Assembly: GCA_035771175.1 (NCBI GenBank)
Contig: CM069590.1
Coordinates: 59,993,997 to 60,057,996 of the forward strand
Direction: 5' to 3'
Length of the DNA: 64,000 nucleotides
DNA from: Paratinospora sagittata
Taxonomy: Eukaryota > Streptophyta > Magnoliopsida > Ranunculales > Menispermaceae
The translations under genes and the position numbers were made by a program. Below, in pieces: positions 48,000 to 60,900 of the stretch. Every line of letters starts with the position of its first letter. Position 1 is the first letter of the stretch. The notes under the pieces are model-generated. The model searched no databases. It was not told where the DNA came from and worked only from the letters and a program-made list of their open reading frames with translations.

Positions 48000-49699
48000 A
48001 TGAGATCGAGATGGAGAGAAGGTCGTCTTACGACAAGACGAGTTTGGCTTTTACGCGAAGAAACAGAAGAAAATTAAAACCCTCGAGCCGCCATCGTGAA
48101 GAATACGAGTTGGCAGTTTTGGGTCGCCGAACCGGGAATACGATGGCGTGTTTTCACTGGTCCAGCGATGCAAGCAAACGATGGAGGTTTATAAATGCGG
48201 TGGGACCTTCGCGTTTTTAGTGTGGAAACGGTTCTGTGGAATGCGTTTTTGGCAGATTGTCGTGGAACACGTGGTGGGAAGAACAGAGGAGGACAAAATG
48301 AGGATGTTTTTGCTTTGGATATTTTTGGGGTTGTTCGTGGGTATATTAGGGATTTTCTTTCTTCAATTTTGAAATAATTGTGGTTTTGGCTGGATGACAA
48401 CGAAGATTCCCAAGAATAATGTCTTCTGGGATTAATTATTGAAGGGTTTTTGCGTTTTTGAGAGATGGGAGGTAGGGTTTTCGTTTTCTTTTTTCTTTTA
48501 ATTATTTAAAAAAAAACAACTGTATTAAAAATAACAGAAATTGTACATCACGAGGAACACAAACACCTAAAGCATATGGCTCTGCTAAGTAATTATAAAA
48601 AATAAAAAAAAAGAATAAAATTTTAAATTCCCAATCCATGTGACATATTAACGTGTTAAGATGATTAGTGTTATATTAAATTATGAAAAAAGAATAAAAT
48701 TTTAAATATTCATACTCCTCAAGAAAGTTTTAGTGTGTAATATCCAAAACCTTGTTCATAATGATTTGATCCACACTTTAAATCTTAAAAAATGTAGAAA
48801 ATAATATATCTTTTTGGAATAAAACTTAAAGAATTGTTTTATAGTTTAATGAACTAAATGCTTATTCTTCCATTTTTATTAATAGTTAAAAAATAATAAT
48901 AAATGCTTTATTACTATATCGCACACTCGAAAGATATCACGCTAATTTCTAACTCATTAATTTCTTTTACCCCTATGGCAAGAGTTAAACATGAAACCTT
49001 TGAGTTCCAAAATTTATTCTTCCATTTTGTTTTCGAGATAAGTGTATCTAACTCTCAAACTAAACAAGGCTTAAGTTACATTAAAAAAACGAAAATAACA
49101 AGGCTGGAGTAAATCAAACTGAAAGAGAAAATGGACTTGAAAAATTAATTGACAGAAGGGCTTAGTTTTGATAATAAATGGACTTCTACAACAATAAATA
49201 CTTACTAAAGGAGGTTAGTCTCGCCCAAAGGGAAGGACACCTGAAAAAATTGATAAAAAAAAAAACTCACTAAAATTCAATTGTTTTTTTTTTCTCCTCA
49301 AAAAATTATTTTTTAATATAACATAATATAATTAATCAGTAAATTGGAATAATTTGTTGGTTCAATTCATTGTCAAATTTATTAATTTGGGATATCTAGT
49401 ACTGACGAAAAATAAAAGAGAGCATTGTACTAAGTAAACTATAACACCAGGTAACAATACTCTTCCTCACATTCTTTGTAGCACACCGTAATTTTAGTTA
49501 AGTACATATGTTAAAATATACGTATGAGTCAAAATATACGTATGTATGATGAGTAAAAAAAAAGATGATACCTATGGGATCATCTTATATGGGTGCTTAC
49601 AAGTTAAACATTGGAGTTGATTTAAAGTAATATGGGTTGGTTAATTCAATATGTGAATTAAGTGCAGAGAAGAAGAAAAAGAGGAAATAAAATAACAAT
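48000..49699. other. intergenic spacer
   Basis: The first 400 bp is the NIPA 5' flank (GC-richer, short open frames without family resemblance). From 48480 it is AT-rich with no recognisable gene. Confidence 0.5.
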
Positions 49700-51249
49700 T
49701 AAATACTGTTCATTTGCAGGTACTGTTCACGGAACAGTACCATGAACAATACTCGTATGTAATAAAAAAAAACGAGAAAAACGAAGGAAGTTGCATAAGG
49801 AAGAAAGAGGAAGGACCGAGAAGGAGGAAGAGAGGAAAAAGGAAAGAATGCGAGATTCGCGTCCAATCGGGCTTGCGGGTAAGTGATTTCCACTCTATTT
49901 CTTCGTGAAATTACTATCTAAGCTAGATGTAACGAGTCTAGCAGATTAATTTTAGCTGTGGGAGCCGTTTTACGGCGCTTTTAAAAATTGGTGTTTTGAC
50001 CCAATGTGAATGAAAATTAGCTAGAAAGGTAGAAAAACACTCCTTAGACGGTAGGGACCCTGAATATGTGGTTAGATTTCATTTCAGGAGTTTTGGAGAC
50101 CGTTTGACAATTTTAATACAATGTACATGTTTTGAATGAATAGTGACAAATAGTATTATGAACAGTGATGTGATAAATGATGATTCTCATGATAGTCTAT
50201 GGTTCATTTCAGTGTTTAACTTGAGAGTTGTGCATGAATAAATATTCTTGAGGAAGCAATTATGAGGGACGTTTATTGTTACTCGATTTGGCTTAGAAAC
50301 CCCGTGTAACCACTGTGAGTATAGTTTTCTTGATTTGGTTCTTGTATGACATTGTACGCATATAAAATGTGTTGATTGTATGCATGTTATATTTATATAT
50401 AATGCATTGCATTTTATGGATCATGCAAACTAATTTTAGCAATTGGAGTTTGTAATGATATCATTTCGTTAGGAATTAGACCCGGATGAGGTTTTGCAAG
50501 TCCTCATTGTCAGTAGGCTTGTCCTAACAAGGGTTGCGAGCCTTGAAATGACTGTGAAATGGGTAATGAGAGGCTGTGGCTACCTTGTAACGGCCATACA
50601 AGGGTTAGACTTGCTCTCTTGCCTCGAGGAGGAGGGGGATTGTGCATTGTGTTATTGAAAACTCATGCAATTTATGTTGTTGACATGTATAATATATTCG
50701 TTGAATGATGCATGTGTTGAATAAGTGTTTGAAATGATTTTAAATGTCATATTTCTCTAAATGTATATAATTGTCATTTCAAGAACTATATTCACTAAAC
50801 TGTTGTTTGCTCACCCCATTTCCTCCAATATTTCAGGTCTTGAGTCGAAGGAAAAAGGAAACTCCGTGAGTGATACTCACGTGAGCCTTCGTCTGGTATG
50901 TGTATGTAAGCTTGGAGGAAATAACTTATATTTTTGTTATTTTGATATGTATACTTATCACACTTTATATATATGTGTATTATCATCTATATGGGATGTG
51001 TGGGCATATATATATATATAGCTTAATATATTGGATGATGAAATAAAAATGTGATGTGTGAATGAATGGAATGATTATAGAGTTGGATTTGATTTGTGGT
51101 ATATTAGGAAAAAAATTTTCTGTAAATATTGGGAATTTTTGTGAATGTTCGTTGAGGCTGACAATGTATTGTATACTGTATATGAGTATGTACAGTGTAT
51201 AGTACATTGTGCCGGTCATGACGTCAGCCTACGTCAGGGGCGTCGTGAC
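49700..51249 (+). mobile_element. probable solo LTR of a Ty3/gypsy-type element
   Basis: Several features recall long plant gypsy LTRs: repeated tgaacagt/tgaatagt motifs at the left (about 49700-50175), a gcttgtcctaac..gcgagcc block (about 50510), tgctcacccc..ttcaggtcttgagtcgaagg (about 50810-50850), and a right end cgtcaggggcgtcgtgaca (51231-51249), a characteristic LTR end. There is no coding region or second LTR, and the left border and target duplication were not resolved, so both type and extent are approximate. Confidence 0.5.
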
Positions 51250-51286
51250 AATCTTAAATTTGAAAAAAAGAAACATACATGAATAG

Positions 51287-51820
51287 TGTGATTAGACGTA
51301 AGAGTGTCAATGAATTAGCTCAAACCACGAAACCAAATAAGTGTGTTTGGTTCAATTTTGTTTTATTTTTAATAAGTTCGGTTTAGATTAAGTTTGGAAA
51401 AAGTATAACCTGATAGAATTAGTTCGGGCATAGTTTGAAGTTATAAAAATCGATCTACACCGAACCGAACTAATTGTAAAAAAAAATAAAAAATGTTATC
51501 ATTTATTTTTCATGTATGATATAAACATTATCCTAAAAATTATATAATTATCTTATATAGTAAAAAATGTTTTTAAATTTATTAAATTTACATTAAAAAA
51601 TTTAAAATTACTTCATATATATTATTTAACTATTTTGATTTACACGTGAATTTTAAAATTTAAATCGATCAACCTAAATCAATTATGTTCGATTCAGTTT
51701 GGTTCAAGTTAATAACTTAAACTAAACCGATCAACTTAAATGAAATCGAATCCGGTTATATTTGATTTAAGTTAGATTTAATAACTTAAACTAAACTAAT
51801 TGGATGCCCTTGAATTCTAT
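51287..51820. repeat. AACCGAACC-rich element remnant
   Basis: Rich in ggtttagatt, accgaaccgaac and aaaccgatcaac motifs on both strands, the composition seen at edges of nonautonomous DNA transposons. There is no clean border. The rest of the spacer, 51820-52700, holds nothing recognised apart from the likely cyclophilin 3' UTR. Confidence 0.35.
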
Positions 51821-52842
51821 TTGATGGAAACAAAGTAAAACCAAATTAAATTTAGATAGTAAAATAAATAAATAATATAATAAAACACTTGATTAGATGA
51901 CTTTTAAAACAATATTTTCAACTTTTTTTACACTACAAATAACAAAACTTAGTTTCTTAAATTTTACTAATGACTATTCAATTTGTGATTCGAAAACAAG
52001 AAAACAAAAGCTTTCTGAAAACGATTTATTTTCTAAGTAAAACACTTAAAAAACTATACTTAAATTCGACCAATCAAATGCTCCCAAACGTTTTTTTTTA
52101 ATAATTTTTTTAGCATTTTTTCTTATTGAGGTTTGTCTTACTGACCAACAATCCAAACTACATTTGAAGTGAAAACATATGATAGTTGAATTGGATAGCG
52201 TGATCATGGAGTTGAATATAAACTATATTATCCAAATCAAATCCGAATAGGTTGAAGATTGCTTTGAAGTAGTTAGTTGATCGGATCGATACTGCACGAT
52301 CGTCCGTTATCATCATCTCTGAACAAACCCCTAAGAGCTCAAAAAAGGGTAGTTATGTCCAACGCAGAAACAAAAGCGCGATGCACAGACGTTAATGGTG
52401 TGTGTTTGTTGGACGTTACCGTGATCTGAAATCTAGATGAACTACGATGACCTAATGGCAAAAGTGTCACATCCGTGGACTCGGCAGCACGAAGAAGACG
52501 AACTTCGCCGCTCCGATATCACCGAGTCCAATTCCCAAACTCATCAAATCGCCGTCTCGATCGACGATTGAGATTCGAATGTAAATCGAGATTCCAGACT
52601 AGTAAATCCATAATTCGGTTTTAAGCAAAGCAAGATCGCAGCGCATAAACAGCGGAAATAAGATTATTTACCTTCCGTGAAAGGTTAAGAAAAAAAAGTC
52701 ACTGTGTTATTTAAAAGCAGCTCCTCCCACACATATAGAGGGCGGCAACATGGCTACACTAAATAAGTCTCATAAGAACAAAAGATGAAACACTAGTAGA
52801 CAAACTCCCAGGTATAACTTCAGATCAGATTAAGGATTCTCT

Positions 52843-53361
52843 TCAAGAGATCTGGCCACAATCAGCAACGACAACAGACTTCGAGGTCCTTCCAGAACTA
52901 GATCCAACTTTCTCAATCGCCTTCACGACGTCCATTCCTTCAACAACTTGTCCGAACACGACGTGCTTTCCGTCCAGCCACGAAGTCTTCGCCGTGCAGA
53001 CGAAGAACTGAGATCCATTGGAGTTAGGTCCGGAGTTCGCCATCGATAGAATTCCAGGACCGGCGTGCTTCTTGACGAAGTTCTCGTCTTCGAACTTGGC
53101 TCCGTAGATCGATTCTCCACCGACGCCATTCCCGGCGGTGAAATCGCCGCCTTGGCACATGAAACCGGGGATGACTCTGTGGAAACTCGATCCTTTGTAG
53201 TGCAAGGGCTTCCCACTCCGGCCGATGCCTTTCTCGCCGGTGCAGAGTGCTCGGAAGTTCTCCGCCGTGCGCGGGGCTACGTCGGCGAACAGCTCCATTA
53301 CTATCCGGTCCGCCGGAGACCCCCCGACCGTCATGTCAAAGTAAACTCTTGGATTCGACAT
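52843..53361 (-). CDS. cytosolic cyclophilin, peptidyl-prolyl cis-trans isomerase
   Basis: An intronless gene for a 172-aa single-domain cyclophilin A-type protein. It catalyses cis-trans isomerisation of X-Pro bonds in folding proteins. Active-site and cyclosporin-binding residues are present: Arg62, Phe67 and Gln70 in [15 protein letters not shown], Phe120 in SQFF, and Trp128 and His133 in [11 protein letters not shown]. The plant-type divergent loop ([11 protein letters not shown], about residues 47-57) is there, as are Cys40 and Cys168, the pair linked to redox control in plant cytosolic cyclophilins. There is no targeting peptide, so it is cytosolic. Lack of introns is normal for this plant subfamily. 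CpG content is much higher than in the flanks. Confidence 0.97.
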   Translation of the reverse strand: MSNPRVYFDMTVGGSPADRIVMELFADVAPRTAENFRALCTGEKGIGRSGKPLHYKGSSFHRVIPGFMCQGGDFTAGNGVGGESIYGAKFEDENFVKKHAGPGILSMANSGPNSNGSQFFVCTAKTSWLDGKHVVFGQVVEGMDVVKAIEKVGSSSGRTSKSVVVADCGQIS

Positions 53362-55880
53362 TCTCTTTCTTCACTCGGTAAACTCTGCAGAAAAAACGAA
53401 GATCACGGTGCGGCGAGCTGGAGCCTGAGCGTAGAGCCTCATTATATTGAGGTTTCACCAGGGTAACATCTCTCTCGGTGTGATCGGAACCGTTGACGTC
53501 ACACACGTGTTCGGTGTGGATGAGTTTAGAGAATTATAAAAGGCGTTGAGAGTCGTGAGACTTTGGAGAGTGGAACCATGGTTAGTTTTTTTGGCCAGGT
53601 GTGGTTAATGTTGAGTAACGGGGACGGCATATGCGCCTTCTTTATTCCGTATCTTACGGTACGACGGAAACTTTCCCGTTAAAATACGGCCAGAATCGGG
53701 AGATAGTTACAGCGTACGCTCGTGCCGTATTGTAAACGAACAGCCTAGTATAGTAACGGTTGGTGGGTCCCTCCAGGACGTTGCTAGCAAAAATGTCATG
53801 TTCGTTGGACATGCGAGCCAACCCGACTAACTCAATCGAATCGAACAACAATCTGATAAGTTGGATTAAAAAATTTTAATTGAATAGTTTGAATTAGGTT
53901 ATGAGTTGACACCTTTAAACCAAACTTAATATTAACCTTTAAAATTCATTACCTCATAAAGTCACAAAATTGTAAAAGTAACGAAACCCTCAAAATTTTA
54001 AACCCAATACCATAATTTTTTTTACTTTCTATATAAAATTTATCAACATTTCATCTACTTTGTTTCGTCTTTTTCTTTGGTCCTTTTTTTTTTTTTTACC
54101 TTTTTTATTTGTATTTTTTTTTTCTTTTATTTTTTTCTTCTAAATTTCAAGTCAACCTCTTAAAAATAAAAATCAAGTTTTTTCATTTTGGTAGCATTGT
54201 TTGCTCAATGGATTCTTCTAAATTTACCCTTAATCATTGTTTGCTCAATGGTAGCCATTTTGGTGACTACAATTGTTCAGGATTTAAATGTAATTCTTCT
54301 TATATTTTGCATCTACCACCACTTGTTTAAAAAATAATCCAAGATACATGATCCTGTAATATCTATACTTTATTTTCTTCTTGCTATTGTTGCTTTATAT
54401 TTTGCTAAACGGTAATGATCAATAGGTACCCTTCCAAGTTGTTAGTGATGGCAATGTCACACCATCTAAAAATCACAAGCCTAACATCTCTTCCACCCTG
54501 TATTGCTTTAGCTATTTTCTTTTTTTGAAGCGTGATATAATTTAAAAAGGACCTTTCCGTACACTCAAAAAGTTTACTCGAACATTTACGTCTCTTAGAT
54601 GAATATAAAATAATTTAATATATATATGGCCCCATCGTGATCTGAAAACTAAAAAATAATTTAAAAGATAAAATCTTATAAAATAATATTTTATCTTTTT
54701 TTATAAATTTTGAAAGATTATTTTTGAATTTCAATGAATCAAACATATTTTTCGTATTTTCAGAATTTTTAATATCAAAAACTATATCCTAATCATAAAT
54801 AAAATGCAACCAAAAAAATTAATGTTCTCGAATACACTTTCCAAATCTTGATCAAAGTTTAATTACCAATTACCTATGTCTTTATATTGAATGGCCTACG
54901 TCTGACCTGCTCGGGGAGATAAATTAGTATATTTTTGCAAGTTATCTCAAGATATCACCTAACATTTGGTTAAATAACTCAAATAGATTCTTATATTATA
55001 TGCTTTAAAAGAATGCAGGAGAGGCTCTATGTAAGCTTTTCAGTCACTAGCTAAAGAGCTAATATCTCTGAAGTATGATCAATAGCTTAAATGCTTACAG
55101 TTGCCCCTTGCTTTCAACTTTCTAAAAGTTTCAACAACTTTGGTTGATGGCGACTCACTCTTTTTTTTTTTTTTTCTTACCCTATGCTTTTGTTATGTAG
55201 TGTGTCTAAGATGGTATTATACGTAAGGGCACGTGTATTAACAAACAAAGTTCTCCGTTCTCACCAAACCCTTTAGAAAATATTTTTTTTTGCACTAGAC
55301 ACTTGGAATATTCCACGAATATAATATATATTTCATCTCTTTAGTGGTGTCGGTACTGTTTTTTCCCAATTATATCATTCTTTTCATTAATAGCACTCAT
55401 TGCAATATTGGCGATTAATATCACTCGCGAGCCTAGCAAATAAAAGATAAATATATCACATGCGCTATATATTTTAGCAATCAACTGTAACGTTTTTGTG
55501 AATTCTTTATATCATTCTTTTATAATCTAATGGGGTTGACTATTTTTATTCATCATTTTTTTTATCTATTCACCCATTTTATTTAAAAAAAAAAAAAAAA
55601 AAAAAGACAATGTGAAGTTATCAAAAATGACAAATATTAAACGCCTTAAACTCTTTCACCTCTCTCTTTACCCACCCACTCTCTATCATAAATCTTTTAA
55701 CCCTTTAACTCACAAACTCATCTTAATTATTTTCTTGTATTTTTTTTTGTATAAAAAACATACATTTTTATCTTTTTTACCCTTTTGAAGTATTTTTCTA
55801 TAAAAACATACAAAAAATCGAAGAAAAAAGAGAACGAAAATAAGTTTTGAAAGCTAAAAAAATCGGCTTCAGATTGGGCG
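53362..55880. other. cyclophilin 5' flank and AT-rich spacer
   Basis: 53362-53850 is the GC-richer 5' flank of the cyclophilin gene. Beyond it no gene is recognised. Several T- and A-homopolymer runs occur (54081-54130, 55157-55176, 55584-55604). Confidence 0.55.
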
Positions 55881-56098
55881 TGTCCAACCCTATGTAGGCA
55901 GACAGAATAAAATCTGTTCGACCCTAACAGGCTGAACATATCTCCTCTGTTCGCCTCATTGGGTAGGACAAAAAAGAAAAAATAAATAAAAAGTCAAAAA
56001 ATGTATTGTTCGACCCCATTTGATCGGACATACCTCTTTATGTCCGACCATGATTGGTCGGACATAAAGAGAAATGTTTGACCCAATAGGGGCGGATG
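55881..56098. repeat. array of six 24-bp dyad-symmetric repeats, 34-bp pitch
   Basis: Imperfect copies of a 24-base palindromic motif (left half TGTYCGACCC, right half GGNCGGACA) lie at 55881-55904, 55915-55938, 55948-55970, 56007-56030, 56041-56064 and 56075-56098. Start-to-start distances are 34, 33, 59, 34 and 34; the longer gap holds an A-rich insert. Copy 5 is a perfect inverted repeat whose 17-bp arms (56034-56050 and 56055-56071) extend into the spacers around a 4-base loop. No coding sequence is involved. It lies about 0.7 kb before the likely 5' UTR of the LIN-type gene. Confidence 0.85.
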
Positions 56099-56799
56099 TT
56101 TGCGATTCTAGAGTAGAATGAGTTACTGAAACCTATTTTCGCCACCTCAATCTATCATTTTCATCAATTTTTTTTTTGTAAAAAAATATTCCAATCCAAT
56201 AATGTAGCATTAAAATTATTTTAGAACATGTAAAAATCATGATTTACTTATCGATTTGTAAACAAAGATTGTACTTGAATCACTTTAAGTTCGAGGCCTC
56301 CAAAACTCAAAATAATCTAATTTTTTTTCAATATTTCATGACGGTGTTGCTCACAAATTTTTCTAACGAGTGTTATATCCCTTTAAATGATTAAAAATTT
56401 TAGAGAAATGGTGAAGAAAAAAGAAGAAATGAGAGAGAAAAAGGATTTAGGGCAATGAGACGAAAAAGGTAGAATGAAAATTTAAATGAAAAAAAGAAAA
56501 AATAATTAATTTTAAATTTTTATATAAATAAAAAAATAAAAAAGTGTAGATGAAAATAGCCTGCACTAATAATAATCATGTTATATTTTTTTAGTTCACA
56601 GAGAGAAATAACAGGAGCGGTCCTTGGATTCAAACAACTGTGGTCTGTGGACGCATATCCGATCCATTTACACGCCAGGCCCGTCCAAATTGTCTCCCGC
56701 CAAAAGCTGTTAAAAGAGGACAACAACCAATGGCATTTTGGTCATTATGCTAATAAATTTAAAATTGCCAAAACCAAATATTTCCTTTTTTTTTAGTAT
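56099..56799. promoter_or_regulatory. probable promoter region of the LIN-type gene
   Basis: This AT-rich sequence between the dyad array and the GC-rich putative first exon at about 56800 holds no recognisable gene. It is assigned as promoter by position only. Confidence 0.35.
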
Positions 56800-57919
56800 C
56801 TTATGCAAGCAAGCGCTCAGTCACCTCCAACACCACCCAAGGCCGGCAGCGTCAGACTCATAGCCGGCAACGTATCAATCGTCTCTCTCGCGACAATCTC
56901 CTCTCGCTTTCTCGTCGAAGATCGAGAAGTAAGTTCGATCGTATTCAGTTTCATTGCAGAAGAAGAAGATCATGTTGAATTGTTATTGTAGAAAGATTTT
57001 TTTGTTTAATTTAAGAAGTTTCAGTACTCCTGAAAGAATCTCTGAGACTTACAAGAGAACTTGATCGACAAGTTTTCCTTTATTTGCTCCAGAGTTCGTA
57101 CTCTTCTTAATTAATTAGGTTGATTTCGTGTTTCAGAGATTGCTTCTTCTATACATTTTGATTTCCTTTCAATAGCTTCATTTGTCAGGTCTTTTTTTTT
57201 TTTAGCATTTTTCACGGCGACATTCAGTCAATCGTAATTACATGTTAATATAATAGATCGCAGTGTTGGAATTTCATTTACGGTTCCTTTTGTTTGTGTT
57301 TGTTGAGCTGACCTTTGAACTCTTATTATCGATCGACTAGTTGAAGAAAAGAGATAGAGAGATTGACCAAGCGTTGACGGTTAGTTCCTGAACGAGCTTG
57401 CTAGTGGTATCATGTATCTCTTGTCTGTTCTTTGAACAGGTGAGTTACATTGACATATCATCTTCAGATTTTACGTTTCAGAACTTGGATCAAGCTGTTT
57501 TTTAATATGAATTTCTGGTTCAACTTTGTTTGGCCGTAGTAATAATTTAAATGTTTCAACGAAGGAAAATCTGTTTTGGATAATGAACAAAACCAAAATA
57601 TAATTTTAAAAAATAAAAAGAAGATGAAGAGCTAGAATCTGTCTTTGAAGTTTTCCGGTTTCAAGACGAGAGACTTCAAATTCTAGTCATACTTATATTA
57701 TCTGTGATTAACTTAGAAATTCTTATTTGTATCGATATATGAGGATGCTTTCTCAGTAAATGGAATTTCATGTGCTTGCCTCCACCAGGAACCTCTTTTT
57801 TGTGGCTAAATTTGCTGCAAATAGAACAAGAGATTAAGAAATGTGGAAAAACCTGGACTGAAGGATGTTATTGACTTGTAGATAGAATCGAGTGATTCTA
57901 TTTGATAGTATTCACGATT
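56800..57919 (+). other. putative 5' UTR exons and introns of the LIN-type gene
   Basis: A GC-richer stretch at 56800-56929 ends in GAGAAG/TAAGTT near a GTAAGTTC donor and looks like an untranslated first exon. A second candidate lies at about 57360-57440, followed by GTGAGT. Short upstream open frames are present (for example from 56803). No coding homology is seen before the ATG at 57920. Confidence 0.4.
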
Positions 57920-60900
57920 ATGGCGGGAAACTCTAAGTTCCCCATGGACCAAAAAGACATTGTTAGATTCCTGATTGTAACTGTTGGAAGCTTTATCCAA
58001 GATCGGTTGATCAACAAAGAACAGAGGATCCTACACAAGGAACAATGTGCAGAGAGATTAGCAGCCGAAGATGGAAGTTGTGACAAAGATGAAGAAGTCC
58101 GATATTCTGACCAAGCGGTCTTGGCAAATTTGGATTGGGGAATTGATGCCCTAGAAGAAGCAATCAACACATCGAATACTGAAGCAAAACTTGCCAGGTT
58201 AGACCATGCAGAGAAAATGTTGCAGGTGTGTGCAATGTTGAATTCTAGCCAGATAACCGCTGGGGTACCCAATTTCTATCTCTCTGCTTGGTCTCACCTG
58301 AACCTTGCCTTCCTCTGGAAACTGCGAAACGATTCCCACAAATCAGTTCTTCACATGCTTGAGATGTTCATGATTGATCCATTTTTCTCACGGGTTGATT
58401 TTGCTCCTGAGCTCTGGAAAGCTCTTTTTCTTCCACACATGAGCTCTATTGTTGGATGGTACTCAGAATCACGACACAGAATTGTGATGGAGGTGATTCC
58501 TGACTCTACTGATATGTCCTTTACAGCTGATTTTGATCAGTTCTTCAACGAGTCCTTGATTTTCACCATGAGGCCTGATCAAGCAGAGAAGTTGCAAAAT
58601 TTGGAGCAGCTTTATGGGCAATCATTGGATGAGAACACAAGACTTTATTCAAAATATTTCAAGGATTGCATGAACTCTGATTCAACATCAAGCAAGAAAG
58701 TAATTCCAATGGTTCCAATTGCAGAGCCACCAATGACGCCTTTACATGAGGTGAGCTGGTCAATTCCAGATTATGTGAAATTTGGGCCTATCCTACCAAG
58801 AAGTGCTGGGTTTTCTCCATTTCTGAAAGATAGAGATGATGGAAGAAAGAGTTCCAGGTCATTTTCTCACTTTTACATGTTAAATATTTCCTTTTTTTCT
58901 GATATTTTTTTTTCATCAAGGTTCTGACATATATTGTTTCTTGCAATCGGCTCCTTGAAAAGCAGATTGAACACAACTTCAGGCTCAATGAAGAAACTGC
59001 ATTATTCTGCAAAATGTAGTCCCCAAGTATGCCTCAAGTGCCAATGCAAACATTTAAATACCTATCTTCAGTCATAAAAACTTTGAAATTGTTCTTCCCT
59101 AATTCTTTGTTCCTTTGGGTCCCGATAGATCTAAAAAGTTTGAACCTCTAATCTCAATTTTCCTTGTCAGGAAGATTCACTTGGGGGAAATGAGGATGAT
59201 CTTGGTTCTGAATGTGGTGATGTTTATGTGGATTCTGAAGCCAAAGCCGGCACACTGGCAATAGTCAGCAGCATGAGAAGGAATGAGGATGTTGGAAGTG
59301 GGTCTAAAATACAATCATTGAGAAAGAAGGATCAAACACATTGTCCCACCCTTTTCTCTCCTACAGAATCCACTAAAAGTCCTTCACCAAAGATGCTCTC
59401 TCCTAATCCAGTTGCAAATTTAAAAAGTGATCCTGAACCCATTTTGCGCCTTTTGTCTGGCCGTCTTACAACTCCTGCTACATCTGCCTCCTTGCCTGTA
59501 TCCCCCCATCTGCACAGTATGAGTCCTTCAGATTCTGATGGTGAAATGATAGTAAGTCCAGAATGTTAAGATTTCCTAAGCTCATTTGCTCTCACACTTC
59601 TAACTTTATTCAAAATTATAATTTTCAAAATTGAAAATTGAGTTTTTCTTCTGATATCTTTTGTTGGATTCAGGAACTGCAGAATAGAAGCAGGAAGAGA
59701 AGTTCTAGACGGAGGATGAGTTTTGAAAATATAAATACCCAAGTTTTAGAGAACAGGTATCGCTCTAGTAACATACACCAGAACTGCATCTTATATGATT
59801 TCATGCCTATTTATTACAGTCATAAAACAGTGATCCTCTAGAATTTCTTTCATCTTAATTGAAAGTTTCTTTGAATTGTTTAGCTGTATTAATGAAAATG
59901 AAGAAGCACGAAGCCAAAGCAGCATTTCTGTGCCATCTTCAGGGAAGTTGACACCTCAAACTAGACCACCAAAGGATTTTGTCTGCTCTATAACAAGTCA
60001 GCTTTTCTGTGACCCAGTTACGCTTGAGACTGGTCAAACATATGAAAGAAGAGCAATTCAAGAATGGCTGAAAAGAGGAAATACAACATGCCCAATTACC
60101 CGCCAGCCTCTCTCTTCCACTACACTGCCCAAAACAAATTATGTTTTAAAGAGATTGATCACTTCCTGGAAAGAACAGCATCCGGATCTTGCACAAGAAT
60201 TTTCATACTGTGAAACGCCAAGAACCCCCATCACCAACTGCTCTTCAAGAGAACTCTCAATTGATTACCCCCCGCCAAAGGCTTCTATTCTTCCAATTGC
60301 TCGGATGGCAGATCACTGTGTTAACAAAAGGAGCAACAGATTTCAGTGGGCTGTGGTTTCTACATCTCCAACTAGTGTGATATCCCAAGCTGCCGTGGAG
60401 GCCGTTATAAACGGGTTAAAGCCTTATACTTCCTGTCTTTGCACATCAACGGACCTACAAGAATGTGAAGCAGCGGTGCTGACTATAGCAAGAATATGGA
60501 AGGACTCAAAGGGTGACCCAGGAGTTCATTCTTACCTATCAAAACCTGCATTAATAAATGGGTTTGCTGAAGTTCTTTTGGCTTCTCTCAATAGAGAGGC
60601 TCTTAGGACATTGATTTATGTTCTGTCTGAGCTCATATTCTCAGATGAGAGTGTTGCTGAAATTCTCACTAGTGTAGATTCCGATTTTGATTGCCTGGCT
60701 GCTCTGCTTAAAAATGGTCTAGCGGAAGCTGCTGTTCTAATTTACCAATTGGGACCAGGACATGCTCAGCTCTGTGTTCATGACCTTATACCCTCCCTTG
60801 TTCTTATCTTAAACAGAAGTGAAGAATTGGACAATTTTCAGTTGTCAATGGATCCCAAGGACGCTGCAATAGCGCTACTTGAGCAGATTTTGATAGGAGG

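Noticed and set aside
47675..48220. 181-aa plus-strand open frame over the NIPA first exon
   Set aside because: It overlaps the antisense of NIPA exon 1, its 5' UTR and the CT repeat; the serine-leucine run is the repeat.
53065..53466. 133-aa plus-strand open frame
   Set aside because: Antisense shadow of the GC-rich cyclophilin gene.
55881..56098. Reading the palindrome array as a CRISPR array
   Set aside because: Spacers are only 9-10 bp and similar to each other, repeats diverge, and the locus is plant nuclear DNA.
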